In this document: positions 24,268 through 30,884 of the stretch, in pieces
Layout of the letters: every line of letters starts with the position of its first letter
Numbering within the stretch: position 1 is the stretch's first letter
Assembly (NCBI GenBank): GCA_014239505.1
Contig: JAAZYT010000018.1
Span: 1-30,884 of the forward strand
DNA: 30,884 nt
Direction of reading: 5' to 3'
Origin: Fidelibacterota bacterium
GTDB lineage: Bacteria > Fidelibacterota > Marinisomatia > Marinisomatales > TCS55
Made by a program: the position numbers and the translations under genes
The notes under the pieces: model-generated
The model's database searches: none
Told to the model about the DNA's origin: nothing
Seen by the model: only the letters and a program-made list of their open reading frames with translations

Positions 24268-24287
24268 ATAGTTATTTTATCTATATT

Positions 24288-24322
24288 AAAAAAAGGGATC
24301 TTTTTGGTCCTTTTTTTGTTTT
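24288..24322 (+). terminator. Intrinsic terminator after tatA
   Basis: AAAAAAAGGG (24288-24297) pairs with TCCTTTTTTT (24308-24317), with one G-T wobble, and is followed by GTTTT. The mirrored A and T runs mean it could act in both directions. It separates the envelope operon from the bat operon. Confidence 0.8.
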
Positions 24323-24361
24323 AATATAAACTTTTAGGCAAAAGTAAATTAGAATAAAAGA

Positions 24362-25333
24362 ATGATCACATTTGCAAATCCATTTTATTTTATTGGGCTA
24401 ATATTTATTTTAGCTCTTTTAATTTATCATCGTTTTTTTGGTAAAAAACTTGAAGGTACTTTTAGTATTTCATCAGAATCTCTTATTTCAAATAAAATGA
24501 AAAGAAGAGGTAAAGTTCGATATCTGTCGTTAAGGTTTTTAAATTACACAACTTTATTTTTTATTCTGATAGGTTTGACAAGGCCACAATTAATTGATTC
24601 AATAAAAGAAACAAATGTTGATGTTGTTGATATAGTTTTAGTTATGGATATTAGTTCATCAATGCTGGCAACAGACTTTCCTCCTAATCGATTAGAAGCT
24701 GTCAAAAATACTGCTAAAAATTTTATAAAAGCTCGAACTGGTGATAGATTAGGTGTTTTAGTTTTTGCAGGTGAATCTTTTATTCAATGTCCTCTTACAA
24801 TCGATCAAGATGTATTAATCTCTTTAATGGATGAGATTAAGATTGCCGAGCAATCTTATGATGGTACAGCTATTGGTATGGCAATAGCAAATGCAACAAA
24901 CCGTCTCAGACATAGTGAATCAAAAAGTAAGGTTATGATATTGCTTTCTGATGGAAGCAATAATGCTGGTGAGTTAGATCCATTGACAGCCGCTGATCTG
25001 GCTGCTAAATTTAACATAAAAATTTATACTATCGGAGCAGGTACTAATCAAGATGTTTCATTTATTCCAGGAAGAGGTTACATTAGAAATGAAATTGATG
25101 AAGAAACATTGAAATCTATTTCTAAGAGAACAAATGGTCAATATTTTAGAGCAACAAATTTATCTGGTCTTGAACAAGTATATGATACAATAGATGCTTT
25201 GGAAAGAACAGAAATTGAAATAAAAGAATTCACACAATACAAGGAACTATTTGGTTGGTTTTTAATACCTGCTTTAATTCTAGGCCTAAGTGGTCAAGTT
25301 TTAGATAGAAATATTTTTAGAAAACGTCTATGA
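24362..25333 (+). CDS. batA: BatA, von Willebrand factor A membrane protein
   Basis: BatA is a vWA-domain protein of the Bat ('Bacteroides aerotolerance') set, whose biochemical role is unsettled. The 323-residue product has N-terminal membrane helices (about 5-25 and 58-74), a vWA domain facing the periplasm (about 88-285) and a final helix (about 300-315). The metal-ion site is complete: DISSS (D96, S98, S100), T169 and D197. It begins the run batA-batB-batC-batD-batE and overlaps batB by four bases. No Shine-Dalgarno lies before ATG 24362, and a TAGAAT hexamer sits at 24350-24355. Confidence 0.9.
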   Translation: MITFANPFYFIGLIFILALLIYHRFFGKKLEGTFSISSESLISNKMKRRGKVRYLSLRFLNYTTLFFILIGLTRPQLIDSIKETNVDVVDIVLVMDISSSMLATDFPPNRLEAVKNTAKNFIKARTGDRLGVLVFAGESFIQCPLTIDQDVLISLMDEIKIAEQSYDGTAIGMAIANATNRLRHSESKSKVMILLSDGSNNAGELDPLTAADLAAKFNIKIYTIGAGTNQDVSFIPGRGYIRNEIDEETLKSISKRTNGQYFRATNLSGLEQVYDTIDALERTEIEIKEFTQYKELFGWFLIPALILGLSGQVLDRNIFRKRL

Positions 25334-26355
25334 TAGAATTTAGATTTCCATTCATTCTTTATATTTATATTCCATTATTCTTAGTTTTATTATTTTGGAT
25401 TTATAATAGTTATAAAAAACCTGCTTTTAAAAAAATATCAATAGCACTTCGATCACGTTTATTTTTTAATACTAGTATGAAAAGAGTTAAAATAAAAGAT
25501 AGGTTTCTATTCTTATCTTTATTTTTTCTAATTTTCGCAGCATCGGGGCCACAGATTGGTGTTCGCTTAGCGCCACTTGATCGAAAAGGAATTGATTTAG
25601 TTTTTGCGATAGATGTATCTACAAGTATGAATTCAGAAGATGTTAAACCTAGTAGACTTGAAAAAGCTAAATTTGAAATATCACAGATGATCCAACAGTT
25701 AAAAGGTGATAGAGTTGCCATAATTGTTTTTGCAGGCTCTAGTCATATGTATTTACCCTTAACTATTGATTATGAAGCTGCACGTCTTTTTTTAGATCAA
25801 ATAGATACAAATATGATACCAACTCAAGGTACAGCATTAAGTATGGCATTAGAAACTGGACTTTCAGCATTTACTGAAGATGATTCTAAATTTAAAGTAT
25901 TAGTATTAGTTACTGATGGTGAAGATCATGAAGGTAAAGCTATTGATTTAGCCAGTAAAGCTGCAAAAAGGGGAATGATAATTCATACAGTTGGAGTTGG
26001 TACGCAAAATGGTTCATTAATACCAATAATTGATAAGCAAGGTATTAGAGCTTATAAAAGAGATAGTAACGGTAAGTTAATAACATCAATTCTTAATGAA
26101 AAAATCCTAAATGATATAGCTTCATCAGGAAATGGAACTTATGTTCGATTTGATAACAAACCAGCAAACTTTAAAAATATCACTAAGGCAATTGACAGTA
26201 TGGAAAAACGAATACTTAAATCTCAAATCTTTAGTGAGTATGAAGACCGTTATCAATCTTTTGCAATTATTTCTTTTGCTTTAATGTTCATTGGAATGAT
26301 GATTCCAACAAAAACAAAAACACATATGAAATGGAAAAATAAATTTGAAGATTAG
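25330..26355 (+). CDS. batB: BatB, von Willebrand factor A membrane protein
   Basis: The second vWA protein of the set, 341 residues. Two N-terminal helices (about 8-25 and 58-72), the vWA domain (about 85-290) and a C-terminal helix (about 305-325) mirror BatA. The metal site is complete: DVSTS (D95, S97, S99), T168 and D196 in VTDGEDH. BatA and BatB probably form a membrane complex. ATGA links it to batA, and it overlaps batC by 11 bases. Confidence 0.9.
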   Translation: MIEFRFPFILYIYIPLFLVLLFWIYNSYKKPAFKKISIALRSRLFFNTSMKRVKIKDRFLFLSLFFLIFAASGPQIGVRLAPLDRKGIDLVFAIDVSTSMNSEDVKPSRLEKAKFEISQMIQQLKGDRVAIIVFAGSSHMYLPLTIDYEAARLFLDQIDTNMIPTQGTALSMALETGLSAFTEDDSKFKVLVLVTDGEDHEGKAIDLASKAAKRGMIIHTVGVGTQNGSLIPIIDKQGIRAYKRDSNGKLITSILNEKILNDIASSGNGTYVRFDNKPANFKNITKAIDSMEKRILKSQIFSEYEDRYQSFAIISFALMFIGMMIPTKTKTHMKWKNKFED

Positions 26356-27052
26356 TAAAATATTTATATTCTGTTGTTTTTTATCATTTTGTTTATCTCA
26401 AGATAAAGGTTTGGAATTTTATCAAAATCAAGAATATGATGAGGCCAAAGGCTATTATGAGAATATTTTACTTGAAAGAGGAGATAATGCACAAGCTCAT
26501 TTTGGACTTGGAGCTTCATCTTATCAACAAGGCGATATTGAAGTAGCAAAAGAAGGTTTTCAAGAATCTTTAAAAACTTCTGATAACAATTTGCGTTCTA
26601 AAGCTTTTTATAACTTAGGAAATACGTTTTATAAAAATAACAAAACCAATGAAGCTTTATCTTTTTACAGAAAAGCACTTGAATTAAACCCAAATGATAA
26701 AGATGCACTGTTTAATTATGAATATTTAAAATATCAAAAGAAGCCACCTGAAAAGGATAAAGATAACCAAGAGCAAAAAGATCAAGAGCAGAAAGATCAA
26801 GAGCAAAAAGATCAAGAGCAGAAAGAAGAAGAACAGAAAGAAGAAGAACAGAAAGAAGAAGAACAGAAAGAAGAAGAACAACAACAAGGTCAGGAAAAAC
26901 AACAAGATAAAATGGATTCTTCAAATGAAGAAAAAGATCAAGATTTAACACAAGCAGAAAGTATATTGGATGCATTAAAACAAGATGAAAAAATTATGCA
27001 AAAAAAACAAATTTCTCGTGCAAAATCACGTAAACTTGCCAAAGATTGGTAA
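26345..27052 (+). CDS. batC: BatC, TPR protein with charged Gln/Glu/Lys repeat
   Basis: A 235-residue exported TPR protein of the Bat set. Only TTG 26345 gives a full signal peptide (ISKIFIFCCFLSFCLS, then Q19); no ATG exists upstream in frame, and later ones lie inside the C-terminal half. At least two TPRs follow (about 20-125; EFYQNQEYDEAKGYYENIL, AFYNLGNTFYKNNKTNEAL, ALELNPNDKDALFNYE). From about residue 140 it is a charged stretch of KDQEQ and KEEEQ units and then a predicted coiled or disordered tail. It overlaps batB by 11 bases. Confidence 0.8.
   Translation: MKISKIFIFCCFLSFCLSQDKGLEFYQNQEYDEAKGYYENILLERGDNAQAHFGLGASSYQQGDIEVAKEGFQESLKTSDNNLRSKAFYNLGNTFYKNNKTNEALSFYRKALELNPNDKDALFNYEYLKYQKKPPEKDKDNQEQKDQEQKDQEQKDQEQKEEEQKEEEQKEEEQKEEEQQQGQEKQQDKMDSSNEEKDQDLTQAESILDALKQDEKIMQKKQISRAKSRKLAKDW
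26762..26881 (+). repeat. 15-base coding repeat in batC (eight units)
   Basis: In-frame pentapeptides: one DNQEQ, three KDQEQ (26777-26821) and four KEEEQ (26822-26881). The KEEEQ units are identical at DNA level and the KDQEQ units alternate CAA and CAG. This indicates recent slippage, so the unit number probably varies among strains. Confidence 0.85.
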
Positions 27053-28776
27053 TGATTATTAATAATTCAAAATTATATATATTTTTATTTTTTATTAATC
27101 TTGGATACTCACAGACTACTGTTTCGGCTTCTGTAGATGCAAACCGTATATCTCGTAATGAAACTATTGGTTTAAAAATAATAGCTACAAATGCGAATGG
27201 TACTCCCAGCGTTAATGTTTCTCCAATATTAAAAGATTTTAAAATTATAAGTGGACCTGCTCAACAAACTAATATTCAATGGATAAATGGCGCCATGACT
27301 AGTTCAAGAAGTCTATCTTGGACTTTACTTGCTAAAAATGAAGGTAAAATCAATATTCCAAGCCTTGAGGTTACTGTTGAAAAAAATATTTATCGAACAA
27401 ATCCAATTGGAATAACTGTTGAAAAAGGAGCTGGGCGAGCTCAAATGGCTAATGTTTTTATTGAAGCAAAGTCTGATAAAGAGCAAGCTTATCCTGGAGA
27501 ACAGATTACCGTTACATATCGTTTATTTACACGTCTTAATTTATCTATTGAAGATATTGAATACCCAAAGAGTGTAGGTTTTTGGAATGAAGATCTTCGA
27601 GTTGCTCAAACTATACGATTTAATAATACCAAAATAAAAGGAATAGATTACAAAGTAGCTACTTTGTACAAATCTGCATTATTCCCAACTCAGTCTGGAA
27701 ATTTAGTTATAGCACCTATGACTGCAATTTGTAATGTAGAAAAACCTTCAAGAGGAAAATCAAATAATTTTTTTAATGATGCATTTTTTAATTCTATGTT
27801 TAAAGAGACACAACGTCAATTTATTCAATCTGATTCAATAAATATAAAAGTCGTGAAATATCCAATTACACCACCGACAGATTTTAGTGGTGCTGTTGGA
27901 AAATTTGAAATTAGTTCTTGGGTTGATACACCAAATGTTAAAATTAATGAAGCTATAACTTTCAAACTAAAATTAAAAGGTACTGGTAACCTAAATCAGT
28001 TTAATATCAATAATATAAATTTTCCACAAAATATGGAAGTGTTTCCACCAACTTCTTCGTTTAAACGCGAAGAATTTAGAGATGATTTAACGGGTGAACA
28101 AAATTTTGAATATATATTAATACCTAGAATATCTGGACAATTTATATTAAAGCCTGTCACATTAACTTACTTTGACCCGTCTTTACAAAAATTTATCATT
28201 GCTAGATCTAATCCTGTTCCTTTAATAATTAATAATAATAACAAAGGTGATATATCAACAAATCAATTTAATAGGGAAGATATTTCTTTACTAAGTGAAG
28301 ATATTAGACATATCAAAAAATATACACCTAGATTAAATAGTAAAGGAAGTAAAAGGATACCAATTTGGGTTTGGGGTACATATGTTTTTGCTTCTGCATT
28401 ATTCTTATTTCCATCGGTTATTTCTAAATATAACACAAATCGTTTATCAACATCTAGCCACAGACAATCACGTGGTGCTCTTAAAGTTGCTTTAACTAAC
28501 TTATCAAAATCTACTACCGATCCCTTTGCTTTAACCTCAACCGTACTTTATAAATACTTTCAATCAAAATTATACCTATCCTCAGAAAATTTAGACCCAC
28601 TAATGATTGAATCTGTTCTTAATAATAAAATTTCTGCTTCTCTTTTAGAGGAAGTTGTTTCACTAGCAAAAATTTGTGATGCTGGACGATTTGGTCCAGA
28701 AGCAGACGCTCAAGTTGAAACTTTACAAATGCAGGCCAATAATATTCTTAAAAAAATTGATAAAGTATTAGTTTGA
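27052..28776 (+). CDS. batD: BatD, Ig-like periplasmic protein
   Basis: A 574-residue protein matching the BatD family. ATG 27052 overlaps the batC stop as TAATG. A signal peptide (KLYIFLFFINLGYS, then Q21) leads into repeated beta-rich domains of the type V-x-A-x-V-D-x-N-x-I; FEISSWVDTPNVKINEAITF marks a later one. A transmembrane helix lies near residues 440-460 (IPIWVWGTYVFASALFLFPSV), followed by a basic cytoplasmic tail of about 110 residues. Most of the protein is thus in the periplasm. It ends as TTGA with batE. Confidence 0.87.
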   Translation: MIINNSKLYIFLFFINLGYSQTTVSASVDANRISRNETIGLKIIATNANGTPSVNVSPILKDFKIISGPAQQTNIQWINGAMTSSRSLSWTLLAKNEGKINIPSLEVTVEKNIYRTNPIGITVEKGAGRAQMANVFIEAKSDKEQAYPGEQITVTYRLFTRLNLSIEDIEYPKSVGFWNEDLRVAQTIRFNNTKIKGIDYKVATLYKSALFPTQSGNLVIAPMTAICNVEKPSRGKSNNFFNDAFFNSMFKETQRQFIQSDSINIKVVKYPITPPTDFSGAVGKFEISSWVDTPNVKINEAITFKLKLKGTGNLNQFNINNINFPQNMEVFPPTSSFKREEFRDDLTGEQNFEYILIPRISGQFILKPVTLTYFDPSLQKFIIARSNPVPLIINNNNKGDISTNQFNREDISLLSEDIRHIKKYTPRLNSKGSKRIPIWVWGTYVFASALFLFPSVISKYNTNRLSTSSHRQSRGALKVALTNLSKSTTDPFALTSTVLYKYFQSKLYLSSENLDPLMIESVLNNKISASLLEEVVSLAKICDAGRFGPEADAQVETLQMQANNILKKIDKVLV

Positions 28777-29513
28777 GATTCTTAATTATAAATATAATGT
28801 TACTTTCTATTGTTACTACTCAATCCTCTGATTCATTATTTCAATTAGGAAATACTTATTATGAAAATGAACAATATGAAACTGCAGCTAGTACTTATGA
28901 ACAGTTAGAGAATGATTATAGTCATGAATATTTATACTTAAATCTCGGAAATAGCTATTACAGAATGGGCGAATTAGGTAATGCCGTATGGGCTTATGAA
29001 AAAGCTTATTCTATTGCGCCAAGAGATCAAGACATTATTTATAATTTAAATTTTGTTCGTTCACAAGTAAGAGATAGAATTATTCCTCCAGATAATTTTT
29101 TTATATTTTCTTTGTATACAGCATTTTTAGATAAAACTACTATACTTGATATAAGTGTTTTAGGTGGATTGTTATTTATAATCATTTCTATCATTTATCT
29201 AATGAATTCATATTTATTAATCCCTGAAAAATTAAATTCTATTATTAACTCTACACTAATATTTACATTGGTCTTTTTAATTTGGGTATCTGTAGATAAA
29301 TATTGGAAGTTCACTGATATTAATGAAGCAATAGTCATTTCAACTTCTGTTGATGTTCGTTCTGCACCAATTCAAAGGGGTGAAAATGTGGTATTTAGAG
29401 TTCATGAAGGAACTAAAGCACAAATTACTGCAGTCGATTCAGGTTGGTATGAAATCATACTATTAGATGGTAAAAAAGGATGGCTAAGTACTCAAGATAT
29501 GAGAAAATTATGA
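28773..29513 (+). CDS. batE: BatE, TPR and SH3-like domain protein
   Basis: A 246-residue protein. TTG 28773, overlapping the batD stop, gives the complete signal peptide (FLIINIMLLSIVTT, then Q17); the first ATG (28797) would destroy it. TPRs occupy about 20-92 (SLFQLGNTYYENEQYETAA, YLNLGNSYYRMGELGNAV). Two hydrophobic helices follow (about 125-150 and 160-178), and an SH3b domain ends the protein (VDVRSAPIQRGENVVFRVHEG to WLSTQDMRKL). SH3b domains often bind peptidoglycan or peptides. It overlaps the SPOR gene by four bases. Confidence 0.85.
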   Translation: MRFLIINIMLLSIVTTQSSDSLFQLGNTYYENEQYETAASTYEQLENDYSHEYLYLNLGNSYYRMGELGNAVWAYEKAYSIAPRDQDIIYNLNFVRSQVRDRIIPPDNFFIFSLYTAFLDKTTILDISVLGGLLFIIISIIYLMNSYLLIPEKLNSIINSTLIFTLVFLIWVSVDKYWKFTDINEAIVISTSVDVRSAPIQRGENVVFRVHEGTKAQITAVDSGWYEIILLDGKKGWLSTQDMRKL

Positions 29514-29929
29514 AAATAATATTATTTTTAGTATCTACTTTCTTAATAGCGCAAGATAAAAAGATTGATTTTGACCCAAACCAACTAATTGACCCTGAAC
29601 CAAAATGGCCTATAATAAGTTCTCCATTAAATACTGAAAATCTTTTAATTAATAATAATGAATTAGACTCAACGCAAATTATTATTGAAGGATTTCGTGT
29701 TCAACTTTTAGCTACAAAAGAAGCATCAAAGGCTGAACAGTTACAAAAAAAACTATTAGATAACTTAAATCAAAATATATATATAGTTTATGAAGCGCCT
29801 AATTATAAGGTTCGTATAGGTGATTTTATTGATAGAAGAAAAGCTGAAAACCTAAGAAAAGAGATGATAAAAGAAGGTTACACGTCAGCTTGGATTATTA
29901 GAACGAGAATTAAACCAAAAGTAGAATAA
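29510..29929 (+). CDS. SPOR-domain exported protein coupled to batE
   Basis: ATG 29510 overlaps the batE stop as ATGA, so translation is coupled; the frame also opens 30 bases upstream, but that would be inside batE. The 139-residue protein has a signal peptide (MKIILFLVSTFLIA, then Q15), a linker, and a SPOR domain at about 62-138 (GFRVQLLATKEASKAEQL, NYKVRIGDFIDRRKAENL). SPOR domains bind denuded peptidoglycan glycan strands at division sites. A SPOR gene at the end of a bat operon is not part of the standard BatA-E set. Confidence 0.8.
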   Translation: MKIILFLVSTFLIAQDKKIDFDPNQLIDPEPKWPIISSPLNTENLLINNNELDSTQIIIEGFRVQLLATKEASKAEQLQKKLLDNLNQNIYIVYEAPNYKVRIGDFIDRRKAENLRKEMIKEGYTSAWIIRTRIKPKVE

Positions 29930-29942
29930 TTTATCTATTGTT

Positions 29943-30884
29943 TTAGAAGTGAAATTTTCTATTGTCAGTAATTTCTGCTTTATCTTTTAGATTTTTCATC
30001 CAATTTTGGTAATTAGTTGTTTCTTTAATAGAGCTTAAATCAACTTTTATTATATCTTTTTGACTTTGCCAAGCTGTTGAATCAAATGAGCTAATCTCTA
30101 ATATTTTAACTAGACCATATCCTCGATTTGTTTTAAAAGGACCTATTAATTTATTTTTATCAGAATTTAATAGCGCACCGACTAATTGTTCAGATTTTCC
30201 TAAAGAAATAAATGAAGCACTTAACCTTTTTTTGTCACTAGGAACGTATTCTATAGTTTTATCATTTTCTATTATTGTTTCAAATGATGTTCCAGTATCA
30301 AGTTTAACTTTTAATTCATTTGCATAAGATGATGTGGCTTTGAGATTTCTATCTCTATCCATTTTGGCAACAACTTGAGAACGGACATCTTCAAAAGGTG
30401 CAATTCCTTCATGTGATATTGAATCAAGTTTAAAAACTGCATAAAAATTATCAGTTTCTAAAGGATCTGAAATTTTTCCAACTTCTGAATTAAAAGCCCA
30501 TCTTACAGCACTTCTAAATGGCCCCAATCCAGCTATAAATATATCACCTTGGTCTAAATAATTAGATGGTTGAATTTGCACGTCATGAGAGTCTTGAGCT
30601 GTTGTAAATCCATAATCTTGAGCATCATAACTAAAGAGAGTTGCCTTACGTCTTAAATTTGTACGAGTATTTTGTCCCATATCAATAGTCAAAAGTATAT
30701 GTTTAGCTTTAACTTGGTGATTGTCTTTACCTTTGTTTTTTATACTATCAATTTTAATAATATGATAGCCATATTGTGTCATAATTGGCCCTACAACAGA
30801 TCCAGGTTTTGCTTTAAATGAAGCTTCTTCAAAAGCTGGAAGCATTTGACCTTTTCCAAACCAACCTAAATCACCGCCTCTTCC
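29943..30884 (-). CDS. Periplasmic parvulin-type prolyl isomerase, C-terminal part (5' end outside window)
   Basis: The frame runs off the right edge; 313 codons plus stop are visible. The first visible residues, GRGGDLGWFGKGQM, then FEEASFKAKPGSVVGP and QYGYHIIKIDSI, are the second half of a canonical parvulin domain. KAKHILLTID starts a further PpiC-like domain (about 50-170 of the visible part), which is divergent. The last 130 residues are helical with a third folded unit (RLSASFISLG, NKLIGPFKTNRGYGLVKI). This layout is that of PpiD/SurA-like chaperones assisting outer-membrane protein folding. It converges on the SPOR gene with 13 bases between stops. Confidence 0.87.
   Translation of the reverse strand, partial: GRGGDLGWFGKGQMLPAFEEASFKAKPGSVVGPIMTQYGYHIIKIDSIKNKGKDNHQVKAKHILLTIDMGQNTRTNLRRKATLFSYDAQDYGFTTAQDSHDVQIQPSNYLDQGDIFIAGLGPFRSAVRWAFNSEVGKISDPLETDNFYAVFKLDSISHEGIAPFEDVRSQVVAKMDRDRNLKATSSYANELKVKLDTGTSFETIIENDKTIEYVPSDKKRLSASFISLGKSEQLVGALLNSDKNKLIGPFKTNRGYGLVKILEISSFDSTAWQSQKDIIKVDLSSIKETTNYQNWMKNLKDKAEITDNRKFHF

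Noticed and set aside
26345..26405. BatC as a lipoprotein because Lnt is encoded nearby and Cys residues lie in its signal peptide
   Set aside because: The Cys residues sit inside the hydrophobic core and LSFC lacks a small residue at -1; SQ at 18-19 fits a signal peptidase I site better.
26712..26975. Minus-strand open frame opposite the batC repeat
   Set aside because: It is a Leu/Val/Ser-rich reflection of the CAG/GAA repeat with no signal of its own.
413..29929. Selenoprotein with in-frame TGA in this window
   Set aside because: All TGA-ending genes are full length and most overlap the next start; no continuation with sense or SECIS-like hairpin was seen.

Overview
The window is A+T-rich and almost entirely coding. 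About 33 genes are packed onto the plus strand in short-spaced or overlapping runs, with two genes on the minus strand. No rRNA, tRNA, insertion sequence, phage gene or CRISPR array is visible, and no gap without a gene exceeds 300 bases (the largest is 148 bases, 11123-11270). Gene content points to a Gram-negative, diderm bacterium of the FCB (Fibrobacteres-Chlorobi-Bacteroidetes) side of the tree. Indicators are a complete BatA-BatE set, a PorV/PorQ-like outer-membrane protein, DUF5683 and DUF4321-like proteins, an acidic extension on a probable S16, and signal peptides that end right before a glutamine. Marine Marinimicrobia (SAR406) is my best guess. That is an inference from gene order and composition, not a proven assignment.

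Layout. (1) 1-2270: the 3' end of a probable rpsP with a long Glu/Ala/Pro repeat tail, then khpA-rimM-trmD-rplS, the classic ribosome/tRNA-modification operon, closed by a clear intrinsic terminator. (2) 2268-9283: an MFS exporter, then selA-selB (selenocysteine decoding) and mutS. (3) 9299-11122: a PorV-like outer-membrane protein and a convergent short-chain dehydrogenase. (4) 11271-17236: yicC-gmk-rpoZ-udg4-dnaB-rel, a nucleotide/transcription/replication/stringent-response operon. (5) 17252-24267: ruvX-lnt-DUF5683-ecfT-truA-htrA-psd-pssA-DUF4321-tatA, dominated by envelope biogenesis (lipoprotein acylation, phosphatidylethanolamine synthesis, periplasmic protease, Tat export), ended by a terminator. 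(6) 24362-29929: batA-batB-batC-batD-batE plus a SPOR-domain protein, translationally coupled throughout. (7) 29943 to the window end, minus strand: the C-terminal part of a periplasmic parvulin-type prolyl isomerase.

Most of the window is conserved housekeeping and envelope biology; I do not see a clearly new defence or mobile system. The most interesting signals are these: all seven exported proteins whose N-terminus is visible carry Gln at or next to the predicted signal-peptidase site; an acidic hexapeptide array contains an exact 63-base internal duplication; the Bat operon lacks MoxR/DUF58 genes but has a SPOR gene fused to its end; a Ca-loop-like Asp/Gly insertion lies in the PorV-like protein; and an ECF T-component stands alone. 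Start codons were re-chosen for rimM, DUF5683, truA, batD and the SPOR gene. Non-ATG starts (TTG or GTG) are supported for trmD, selB, mutS, batC and batE.
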